Assembly: GCA_035630615.1 (NCBI GenBank)
Contig: DASQKI010000055.1
Location: 124,001-188,000 of the forward strand
Origin: DATFRX01 sp035630615
GTDB taxonomy: Bacteria; Actinomycetota; Actinomycetes; Propionibacteriales; Nocardioidaceae
Length of the DNA: 64,000 bases
Direction: 5' to 3'
Shown piece after piece: positions 50,783-59,200 of this stretch (positions within the stretch are counted from its first letter, which is position 1; the number at the start of each line of letters is the position of its first letter). The notes beneath the pieces were generated by a model. The model saw only the letters and a program-made list of their open reading frames with translations. It was not told where the DNA came from and did not search any database. The position numbers and the translations under genes are program-made.

Positions 50783-52165
50783 ATGACTGCGACTGAGGAC
50801 CAGATCACCCCGCACGTCGTCCGGACCGAAATCGGCGGGCTGCCGTTCGCGTACCAAAGATCCGTTCTGCGCGCTGACCCAGATCTGCTCCGCGACACGC
50901 TTGCCGATATCGAAGCCATCCGGCAACGCCCGGAATCGAAACTGAAGGACCTGCAGCTCCAGCCCCATCCGCACAAGAAGCCCGGGTTCCTCGAACTGAC
51001 CAGCCCGGTCGAGGTCGACGCGCTGGCCGTGCGCGACACGCTGCGTACTGAGGGCTTCACCGGTCGCCTTGAGGTCGAGCCCGCGTACCTCGCGGACGAT
51101 CCCGATGGGCGGATCATGGGCATGCCGGTCAAGCATGGTCACGGCACCACGCGCACAGGCATTCAACTCGTCGGCTTCGCCCCACCCGGCCGGTCGGGCG
51201 CCGATCTCCTCGAGGCGGCGCGGCGGCCAGTCGTGGCCGTGCTCGACACCCCGGTCCGCGAGCATGACTGGCTCGGTGATGGCGATGGGGACGACGCGTT
51301 CTGGCGTGACGCCGGCCTGGTGGAGGACGGCTGGGCGCCCGACTTCGAGGTACCCGAGGAGAGTGCCGATGGGCAGCTCAGCCACGCCGGCCACGGCACC
51401 TTCATCGCCGGGATGGTGCGTCTGCTCGCGCCTGACGCCAACGTGCTCTCGGTGCCCGTTATGCACGGCAACGGCGTCGTGGAGGAGGAGCAAGTGCTCG
51501 ACGCCCTCCGCTGGCTCCGCGACCGAGTGGCCGAGGCGGTCGACCACGGTCGGCCCGAACGGTTTGTTGACGTCGTCAACCTGTCCTTCGGCCGCTACCT
51601 AGACCCCGGTGAGGACGCGCCGTTCACAGAGGAGATGCGCACGGTGCTCGGTGAGCTCTCTCGATACGGCGTCCGGGTCGTGGCCTCCGCTGGGAACCGG
51701 GCCGTGAAGGACGACGTGTTCCCGGCCACTTTGGGCGAGGACAAGGACGTCCCGGGCCACACCGCGCTCGTCAGCGTGGGAGCTCGCGACCCCGACGGCA
51801 CGCTGGCGGCTTACACGAGCATCGGGGATTGGGTCACCGTCACGGCACCCGGGACATCGGTGGTGAGCACACTGCCGAAGTTCGCCCAGACCGAGTTTCC
51901 ACAGCCCGGAGACCTCGATGCGACCGGAGAGCCCACGCATCCCGACCCCAATTTCCAGGCCAGCGGCATCGGCCAATGGAGTGGCACGTCCTTCGCCGCT
52001 GCCTGGGTGTCGGCGTCGATCGCGGCGAAGCTGCTCGAGCAGACCACGCCGGGCAGCCTCATCGACAACAGTCCGGCCGCTACAGGCGCCCGCGCGACCT
52101 CCGCGTGGAAGGCAGTACAGGCGGACCTCAAACGCTGGGTCGCGGACCATGGCGTCGTCGACTGA
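50783..52165 (+). CDS. Cytosolic S8 (subtilisin) family protease
   Basis: A 460-residue subtilase with no signal peptide (N-terminus MTATEDQITPHVVRTEIGG). Residues 1-145 form a prodomain-like region. The triad is Asp155 in VVAVLDTPVRE, His204 in HAGHGTFIAGMV and Ser403 in WSGTSFAAAWVSA; Asn of the oxyanion hole is in ASAGNRAV. The start follows GGAGGAG. Absence of an export signal implies an intracellular target. It is the first gene of a four-gene operon; the next gene starts 17 bases before its stop. Confidence 0.9.
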   Translation: MTATEDQITPHVVRTEIGGLPFAYQRSVLRADPDLLRDTLADIEAIRQRPESKLKDLQLQPHPHKKPGFLELTSPVEVDALAVRDTLRTEGFTGRLEVEPAYLADDPDGRIMGMPVKHGHGTTRTGIQLVGFAPPGRSGADLLEAARRPVVAVLDTPVREHDWLGDGDGDDAFWRDAGLVEDGWAPDFEVPEESADGQLSHAGHGTFIAGMVRLLAPDANVLSVPVMHGNGVVEEEQVLDALRWLRDRVAEAVDHGRPERFVDVVNLSFGRYLDPGEDAPFTEEMRTVLGELSRYGVRVVASAGNRAVKDDVFPATLGEDKDVPGHTALVSVGARDPDGTLAAYTSIGDWVTVTAPGTSVVSTLPKFAQTEFPQPGDLDATGEPTHPDPNFQASGIGQWSGTSFAAAWVSASIAAKLLEQTTPGSLIDNSPAATGARATSAWKAVQADLKRWVADHGVVD

Positions 52166-52736
52166 CCCGGCCACGACCACGCGGGCCGAGCGGCTCGCGG
52201 ACTACCTCGTGCGCGCCCAGGCCGGCGAGGCGGGCGCAATCGACGCCATCGTCCGAGAGCTCAATCCACTGCTCTGGCACGTGGCGCGCTCCCAAGGCGT
52301 CCGTCCGTCCGACGTGTCCGACGTCGTCCAGAACACTTGGCTGGAGCTGGTCGCCCGCTTGGACGAGATCCGCAGCCCGCAGGCGTTGACCTCCTGGCTG
52401 GTGGTGACCACCAAGCGCGAGGCCTGGCGGATCAATCGGAGGCGACAAACCACCGAGCCCAGCGACACGCTCGTCGACGTCGCCGACGAGGCACCCGAGC
52501 TGGGGACCGATTTGATCACCAACGAGCGGGACCGAGTGCTGTGGCGCACCTTCCAGCTGCTCTCGCAGCGGTGCCGCGAGCTGCTGCGAATCGTGGCCAT
52601 GGTCGACCGCCCCGACTATGCCGTCGTCGGGGATGCCCTGGGGATGCCGCACGGCAGCATCGGCCCTACCCGAGGTCGGTGCCTGGCCAAGCTTCGAGCG
52701 ATGCTCCTGACCGACCCGCTGTGGGGGACATCGTGA
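52149..52736 (+). CDS. ECF-type RNA polymerase sigma factor
   Basis: A 195-residue sigma-70 family protein: region 2 (ELNPLLWHVARSQGVRPSDV and VVQNTWLELVARLDEI; TSWLVVTTKREAWRINRRR), region 4 (LLSQRCRELLRIVAMVDRP and VGDALGMPHGSIGPTRGR, the HTH). There is no extra C-terminal domain, so it needs a separate control partner. No classical zinc anti-sigma gene is present; the downstream 170-aa protein is the only candidate partner. Overlaps the S8 gene by 17 bases and the next gene by 4. Confidence 0.88.
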   Translation: MASSTDPATTTRAERLADYLVRAQAGEAGAIDAIVRELNPLLWHVARSQGVRPSDVSDVVQNTWLELVARLDEIRSPQALTSWLVVTTKREAWRINRRRQTTEPSDTLVDVADEAPELGTDLITNERDRVLWRTFQLLSQRCRELLRIVAMVDRPDYAVVGDALGMPHGSIGPTRGRCLAKLRAMLLTDPLWGTS

Positions 52737-53245
52737 ACGGGCCCGACGGCACGCGCGACCCCGACGACCTCGAGGCGGCCGGAGAGCGCGACGGCATCGA
52801 CGAGCTCGACGTTGAGATCCTGGACCGGATCGCCGGTCTGCACGGCCGGCTCGACGGCCCCCCAGATGGCTTCGACGAGGAGATGGTCTTCGCCGTGGCC
52901 GCCGCCGAGCTCGGCGCCGAGCTGGCGCGGCTCGAGGAGCAGGAGCTGGTAGCCGCCCGGGGCAGTGACGAGCGCACCCAGACGATGAGCTTCGAGGCGT
53001 CGAGCCTGACGATCCTGCTGACTGTCACCGATGTCGCGGGCAACCGGGTCCGGATCGACGGCTGGCTGGCTCCCGGCGCCGGCCACGACGTCCAGTTGCG
53101 AAGCCGTGAAGGCGACGCCGACCGGCGCACCGTCGCCGACGACGCCGGCCGTTTCGTCATCGACCGGGTGCGCCGCGGGCTGACACAGGTGGTGGTCAGG
53201 CTCGGCGGCGGGTCGTTGATCGTGACGCCAACGTTCGAGCTGTGA
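52733..53245 (+). CDS. Unknown 170-aa protein, candidate sigma partner
   Basis: A 170-residue protein starting at GTG 52733 (GTGA overlap with the sigma stop). The first 50 residues are very acidic (DDLEAAGERDGIDELDVEIL) and resemble a flexible tail. A helix follows (VFAVAAAELGAELARLEEQE). Residues 80-170 are predicted beta-rich (LTILLTVTDVAGNRVRIDGW; GRFVIDRVRRGLTQVVVRLG), resembling carboxypeptidase-regulatory-like or Ig folds. No catalytic motif. Between sigma and CHAT genes, it may be an anti-sigma factor, an adaptor or a protease substrate. Its coding overlaps by 4 bases at both ends. Family not named. Confidence 0.8.
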   Translation: MNGPDGTRDPDDLEAAGERDGIDELDVEILDRIAGLHGRLDGPPDGFDEEMVFAVAAAELGAELARLEEQELVAARGSDERTQTMSFEASSLTILLTVTDVAGNRVRIDGWLAPGAGHDVQLRSREGDADRRTVADDAGRFVIDRVRRGLTQVVVRLGGGSLIVTPTFEL

Positions 53246-55764
53246 CCGCCGCTGACTTCCGCGAACGCGCCGCGGCACTGCACACCGCGGGCATCGACGC
53301 CAATGCCGAGATGCGGCCACGCGTCGCGGTTCGGCGGTTGCGCGAGGCACTGGAGATCCTCGGCCGCCCTGATCCGGATGACGTCGCCACGAGCACGCTG
53401 CGCGGACAGATCCTGGTCAGCCTCGCCCTGTCCGAGTCCGAGCAGGGGCACATCCAGGCGGGTCTGGACCTGCTCGACGAGGCCGAGCCACTGCTGTCTC
53501 CGCCCGCGCGAGGCGCCCTGCACGGGCAGCGTGGCATCCTCCTGCGGCGCACCGGCCGGGATCGGTTCGCCGCCGATGCGTACGGCACCGCGCTCTCGTT
53601 GCTCGACCCGAAGCGCCAGGCAGAAGACGTCGCAGCGGTTCGGTTGAACCGATCAGTGATGCACCTGGCGGCCGTCCATCTCGGGCCGGCCCGCGAGGAT
53701 CTCCGCGCCTGCCTGACCCTCGCCGAGGCCCGCGGGTTCTCGCTGCTGCGGGCCAAGGCACGGCACAACCTCGGTTACCTCGACTTCCTGGCCGGCGATC
53801 TGCCGGCCGCGTTACGGGCCTACAGCAACGTCGCCGTCGAGTACGCCGAGCTTGCGCCCGGCACGTTGGCCGTGCTGTCGCTGGACCGAGCCCGTGCGCT
53901 GCTGGCCGCCGGACTGTATACCGACGCGGACCGCGAGTTGCAGCACGTCGTGCGACAACTCGGCGGGCAGCGTTTGAGCCAGGACCTCGCCGAGGCCCAC
54001 CTCGCCCGAGCCGAAGCCGCGTTGCTCGCGGACCGGCCCACCGCCGCTCGCCGGCATGCCGCTCGGGCTCGCGCAGGGTTCGAGCGACGCGACAACCCGC
54101 GCTGGGCCGCCCGGGCCGAGCTACTGGGGCTCCGGGCCGAGCAGCTCGCCGGCAAGCGGGCCTACGGCGTACGCGAAGAAGCTGACCGGGCACGCGATCG
54201 CCTCGAATCCCTCGGCCTCGCGGAGGACGCCAGGGTCGCGGCCACCGTCGCCGCCCGCGCGACGCTCGCGACCCAAGGGGTGGGCGTCGCCGATGAGGCG
54301 GCGGACCGCCTGCGCCGAGCCGTACCCCGCCGGGCCGACCGCCTCGACACTCGCCTGCTATGGCGGCTCGCGTCGGCCGAAGTAGCCGCGGCTCGCGGCG
54401 ACGGAGCCGGCGCTCGTCGCCACCGGTCCAAGGGGCTTGCGGCCCTACAGGACCAACGGTCCCGCGTCGGTTCGGTGGATCTGCGGACCGGGACGACCGT
54501 GCACGGGCGGGCATTGGCGACCGCAGGTCTTGACAGCGCAATCCGATCGGGACGGATCTCGGAGATCTTCATGTGGAGCGAGCGCGCGCGGGCGCAGACG
54601 CTGCTGCTGCCGCCGATACGTCCCCCGGCGGACCCCGCGGTCGCGGCCTGGGTCGCCGAGCTGCGCGGGGTGCAGAGCGCCCTCGCCCAGCGCGAGATGG
54701 ACGGAAGCCCGTTGGCCGCACTGCGCGCCCGCCGCGACAAGCTAGAACGCTCGCTGCGCGAGCACGCGTGGTTCACCACCGGACCCGCAGGTGCGGCGCG
54801 ACGGATCGGCATCGGCCGGATCCGTGCTGAGCTGGGCGACGCAGCGATGGTTGTCCAGCTACCGGTCGGGCGACGGCTCGCCGTCCTCGTGCTTGCCGGA
54901 GGTCGTGCGTGCGTACTCGACCTAGGCGCCGCCGCGCCGATCCTGGCGGCGGTCCGGCGGCTGCGCGCCGACCTCGACGTCGGGGCCGGGCGACGGCTGC
55001 CGGTCCGAGTCGCGACGACCGTGGCAGAGGCGACCCGCCGAGACGCTGACACCGTCGCCCGCTGCCTGCTCGAACCCGTGCTCGCGATGGTGGGTGACCG
55101 CGACCTGGTCATGGTTCCGACCGGTGCCTTGGTCACCGTGCCGTGGCCAGTGCTGGCGCCGACCCGCGGACGCCCGCTGACTGTTGCCCTGTCGGCGACC
55201 AGCTGGAGCCTGGCGCGGTCGCGGGTGCTGCCGGGGCTCGACCCCAGCACCCGTGCGCTCCTCGCCGCTGGTCCGCGGATCGCGCGCGGTGACCAAGAAG
55301 TCGCCGCCCTCGCGCGACGGCTGCCAGAGTCCGCCGTACTGACCGGCCCGGCGGCAACCGTCGACGCGACCCTCGCCGGCCTGTCTCAGAGCGACGTGGC
55401 ACACCTAGCGGCTCACGGTCACCACGCCGCCGACAACGCTCTGTTCAGCGGTCTCGAGCTGAACGACGGACTGCTGATGGGATACGACGTCCACGCCGTC
55501 GACCGAGTCCCCGCATTGGTCGTGCTGTCGGCCTGCGACGTCGGCCGACACGACGTACGGCCCGGCGACGAGTCCCTCGGCATGGCCACCGCGCTCCTGG
55601 GCGCTGGCGCCGGAACCGTGATAGCCGCCGTCTGCCGAGTTGCGGACGATGCGGCCCCGGACGTGATGGAGTCGATGTACTCCGCGCTCCTCGCCGGCCA
55701 CCCGCCCGCCACCGCGCTGGCCGCCGCCGACGCCAATCCGGGGTTCGTGTGCTTCGGGGCGTGA
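53242..55764 (+). CDS. TPR-CHAT caspase-like protease
   Basis: An 840-residue protein. Residues 5-430 form TPR-like helical repeats (AVRRLREALEILG, LGPAREDLRACLTLAEARG, LEAHLARAEAALLADRP). Residues about 520-835 form the CHAT caspase-like domain, with His725 in DVAHLAAHGHHAADNALFSG and Cys765 in LVVLSACDVGRHD as the dyad, then ESLGMATALLGAGAGTVIAA and FVCFGA at the end. There is no signal peptide. CHAT-TPR proteins cleave specific partner proteins after activation. The start overlaps the previous stop (GTGA). It completes the protease-sigma operon. Target not known. Confidence 0.9.
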   Translation: MTAADFRERAAALHTAGIDANAEMRPRVAVRRLREALEILGRPDPDDVATSTLRGQILVSLALSESEQGHIQAGLDLLDEAEPLLSPPARGALHGQRGILLRRTGRDRFAADAYGTALSLLDPKRQAEDVAAVRLNRSVMHLAAVHLGPAREDLRACLTLAEARGFSLLRAKARHNLGYLDFLAGDLPAALRAYSNVAVEYAELAPGTLAVLSLDRARALLAAGLYTDADRELQHVVRQLGGQRLSQDLAEAHLARAEAALLADRPTAARRHAARARAGFERRDNPRWAARAELLGLRAEQLAGKRAYGVREEADRARDRLESLGLAEDARVAATVAARATLATQGVGVADEAADRLRRAVPRRADRLDTRLLWRLASAEVAAARGDGAGARRHRSKGLAALQDQRSRVGSVDLRTGTTVHGRALATAGLDSAIRSGRISEIFMWSERARAQTLLLPPIRPPADPAVAAWVAELRGVQSALAQREMDGSPLAALRARRDKLERSLREHAWFTTGPAGAARRIGIGRIRAELGDAAMVVQLPVGRRLAVLVLAGGRACVLDLGAAAPILAAVRRLRADLDVGAGRRLPVRVATTVAEATRRDADTVARCLLEPVLAMVGDRDLVMVPTGALVTVPWPVLAPTRGRPLTVALSATSWSLARSRVLPGLDPSTRALLAAGPRIARGDQEVAALARRLPESAVLTGPAATVDATLAGLSQSDVAHLAAHGHHAADNALFSGLELNDGLLMGYDVHAVDRVPALVVLSACDVGRHDVRPGDESLGMATALLGAGAGTVIAAVCRVADDAAPDVMESMYSALLAGHPPATALAAADANPGFVCFGA

Positions 55765-55798
55765 GCGAGCACGACATCGGACGTGCCGGCAGTCCGGC

Positions 55799-55935
55799 AT
55801 GGTTGGCCGAATGGTTGCGTCCGGCTATACAAACAAGGAGATCGCCTCGGTACTAGGGATCAGCACCTGAACAGTCTCGACGCATCTACGCCGAATCCTG
55901 CCTCAGGGGTACTGGGCGTTCGAGCGGCGAGCGAC
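55799..55935 (+). pseudogene. LuxR-type HTH relic
   Basis: Translation from about 55799 gives MVASGYTNKEIASVLGIST, an in-frame TGA at 55868-55870, then TVSTHLRRILPQGYWAFERR. This is the C-terminal DNA-binding helix-turn-helix of a LuxR/GerE regulator, whose usual form has Arg or similar where the stop is now. The upstream part of the gene is absent, so it is a dead fragment. It lies directly between the CHAT gene and the tRNA-like fragment. Confidence 0.65.
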
Positions 55936-55964
55936 GGTGTCAAACGTCTGCTCTGATCAGATGG

Positions 55965-56008
55965 GGTGCCCCCGGCGGGATCCGAACCTGCGACACACGG
56001 TTAGGAAC
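55965..56008 (-). other. 3' fragment of a tRNA-Arg(CCT)-like gene, possible att scar
   Basis: Read leftward, TTCCTAACCGTGTGTCGCAG then GTTCGGATCC CGCCGGGGGCACC match the stretch from the anticodon loop (TTCCTAA, anticodon CCT) to the 3' end of actinobacterial tRNA-Arg(CCT). The T-stem has one changed pair and the T-loop one changed base, and the 5' half is missing. Integrative elements usually leave exactly such 3' fragments (attL or attR). A complete tRNA gene is not near. Confidence 0.6.
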
Positions 56009-56197
56009 ATTTTCTGACACGTCTCGTACATGTGCACCGCCAAACCCGGATACGACGCACCCACCACCCGCCACGGCACCCCCAAAGGCCTCGACGCCTT
56101 CGTCGACGTGACGCCATGACGGATGGTCGAATCCATCCGAGGGGTGAATTGGCTGGGTGAGGCGTTTGGTTTTGCCTGAGCACAACCGCCCGGTGAC

Positions 56198-56228
56198 CCC
56201 GGTGGCCGCAAGGTGCAGCCACCGGGGG
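56198..56228. terminator. Hairpin after the ThuA giant gene
   Basis: CCCCGGTGGC (56198-56207) and GCCACCGGGG (56219-56228) form a perfect 10-bp stem with an 11-base loop, 12 bases beyond the stop of the leftward gene. No U-tract follows. It is probably that gene's terminator or mRNA 3' protector. Confidence 0.6.
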
Positions 56229-56240
56229 GAGCCGGACGGG

Positions 56241-59200
56241 CTACGGATTCACTGTGACCTTGACCTGCGCGGACCCCGTCAGACCCTCCTCGTCGGTCAC
56301 CGTCACGGTTGCGGTGTAGACGCCGGGTGTGAGGTAGCGGTGGCTGACCCGGGAGCCCGAACCGGTCCCGCCGTCGCCGAAGTCCCAGGCGTACTGCAGC
56401 CGGTTTTCCGGTCCGTTGGGATCGTCGCCCGTGGCCGCGAACCGCGCCCGCAGCGGCGCGCGACCCGAGGTCGGGTCCGCTGTGGCGACCACTGTCGGAG
56501 GCGTGCCGCCGGCCACCGTGATGGCCACGGTAGCGGTGCCGACATCGCCCTCGTCGTCGGTGACAAACAGAGTCGCCGTGTAGGTTCCCGGTTCAGAGTA
56601 GACGTGCATCGGGTTGCGTGCGGTCGAGCGCGTGCCGTCGCCGAACCTCCAGTCATAGGTCAGCGGCCCGCCGTCCGGGTCGACCGCCGTGGACCGGAAG
56701 CTTGCCTCCAGTGGTGCGGTGCCCGTAGCCGGGTCGGCCGATGCCTGAACAGATGGGGCGCCGGGACCGCTGGTCCGCGCGCCGCACGTCGCCGACACCG
56801 CCATGCCCGCGGTGGTTTCGAGGCCGCCCAACACCTGGGCCAGGAACTCGGCCTCTACGTAGGACTCCTCGACGTGTCCCATCGCGGTGTACCATGCCCG
56901 TCCGCCGTCGTAGCGCTGGCACCACGTGACCGGATGGTCGTCATCGGTGGTGTTGCCGTCCTCCTCGTTGTACGTCGACTCGTCAACGGTGGCGAGCACG
57001 TGGATGTTGGCGGTGTCCCGCGGGCTGTAGTCAGCATCGCCGACCTCGGCGAAGTTTGGCGACCTGAAGTTGTACCACTCCTCGAGTCGCTCGTAGCTTC
57101 TCGGCAGATCGGCGGCCGACGGGTGAGCGTCGTCCTCCACATGCACCGTCGCGGTCTGGTTCGCCGGGTGGTTACGGAAGTAGGCGCCCACCAGCTTGCC
57201 GTACCACGTCCAGTCGTACTCCGTGTCGGAGGCCGAGTGGATGCCGGTGTAGCCACCGCCACCGCGGATGTACGCCTCGAACGCCGCCTGCTGTTGCGCG
57301 TCGAGCACGTCGCCCGTCGTCGACAAGAACACGACCGTGTCGTAGTGCGAGAGCACGTCGGAACGGAAGGCCGTCGCGTCCTCGGTGTGGTCGACCTGGA
57401 AGCCGTGATCGTCGCCCATCTGCTCGAGCGCCGTGTGGCCCTCGTCGATCGACGAGTGGCGGAACCCGGCCGTCTTGGAGAACACCAGCGTGCGGAAGCT
57501 CGCCTCCTCGTCGTCGGGCTCGAGCACCTGCACGTTGAACGTCCGCGCCGTCTTGAGCTCGCCGTCGGACACCTCCACCCGCGGTGCGTAGTCACCGGGA
57601 TCGGTAAAGGCGTGCGTGGGGTTCTGCTCCGTCGAGTCCTCCTCGCCGTCGCCGTCGAAGTCCCAGCTGTAGGACACCTCGTCCCCGTCCGGATCAGACG
57701 CCTCGACGGTGAAGCCGACGTCGAGCGGCCCGAACCCGATCGACGGGTCCGCGCTTGCGGCGTCGATCACCGGCGCGCGGTTCTGCGGCTCCTGGCCCGG
57801 ACAGCCGGTGCTGCCGTCGACCGAGAAGTACTCGAAGTGGGCCGTGCCGCCGCCACTGTTGACGCCGAGCGTGAACAGGCCGAACCTCGGTGTCGCCATG
57901 TCGTTCGGGACTGCTGCACCGAGTGAGGTCCAGGTCGTCCCGTCGAACGAGTACTCGCCGCTGTACATGTTGCCGGCCTTCGTGAGGCGCAGCGACACGG
58001 CTTCTGTGCCCGCAGGCAGCGGTGTCAGCTGCGGCTGCGGATCCTGGATCGCACCATTCACCTCAGAGCGCAGCTCGATCCGGTTCAGGGTCGTCTGCTG
58101 GTCGTCGGAGATGATGTCGTACTTGACGTAGGTGTCATCGTCGACGTACGCGAGCAGACCCGCCTGCTCGTAGCCGCCGCTTAGCTCACGGGCGTCGACG
58201 CGGGTCTCGATTACCCAGTCGTCGCCCGCGTGGTCGGGCGTCTGCAGGAAGAAGTTGCGCGTCGAAGCCGGATCACTGTTGGTGTAGATGTCGCCGTTGA
58301 CCGTGGTGACGTTGAGGGCACCGTTCGACACGTTGTACTGCGCCGCGTCCTCGCGGACGATGGTGTTCCAGCGCGTCGTGTCGAGGCTGGTGCCGTCGAA
58401 CTCGTCACCTGAACCTGAGCACCCGCACTCACCGCCCGGCGGCTCGCCGTTGAGCAGGAACTGGTCGAACGACACCGTGTCGCCCTGCCCCTCGGCCTGT
58501 GGCCCGAACGCGAACAGCCCGAAGTCGGGCGACGCCATCGGGTTCTCGACCGGTGCCGGGAAGGCCGTCCAGGTTACGCCGTCGAACGAGTACTCGCCGG
58601 TGTAGCTGGTGCCCGCCTTGGACAGGCGTAGCCAGTAGTCGGTCGTACCCGCCGGGACGTCGACGTTGTCCTGCGGGTTCGCGACTACCCCGCCGACCTC
58701 GGACCGCAGCTCGATGCGATTGATCCGCGTGTTGCCCGCATCCGAGATCGGATCGAGCTTCACGTAGTTGTCGCCGTCCTGGAAGGCAATCAGGCCTCCC
58801 TGGCCGTAGCCGCCGTTGATCGTGCCGGACATCTTCGTCTGGATCGTCCAGTCAGCGTCGGCGTGACTGGCGTCCTGGAGGATGAAGTTGTTCGGCGGCG
58901 GGTTGGTGTCGCCGGTGTAGATGTCGCCGGGCGATGTCGTGATCGTCAGCTGCCCGCCGGCGACCGCGTACTCGCTCGGAACATCGCGGACTATCGCGTC
59001 CCAGCGCGTCTTGTCAAGGCTCGAACCGTCGAACCCGTCGCTGAAGCCACCGCCGGTGCCGCCACCACCGGACGCCGAGTCCGGGTTGAAGCGGATCCAG
59101 TCGAAGTGCGCCACGGGGAAGGACGGTGCCTGGTCGGACAGTGCCGCCGGGCCGATACGCGGGTTGGTGAACGTCGCCAGCGACGCCGGCCTGCCGACCG

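Noticed and set aside
56030..56119. 30-codon ORF (CTAKPGYDAPTTRHGTPKGL)
   Set aside because: Bounded by an upstream stop, no ribosome site and no family match; may be a gene fragment but cannot be supported.
56157..57926. 589-codon rightward frame inside the giant gene
   Set aside because: Its translation is Arg/Val-rich without motifs, and the leftward frame has ThuA and PKD signatures.
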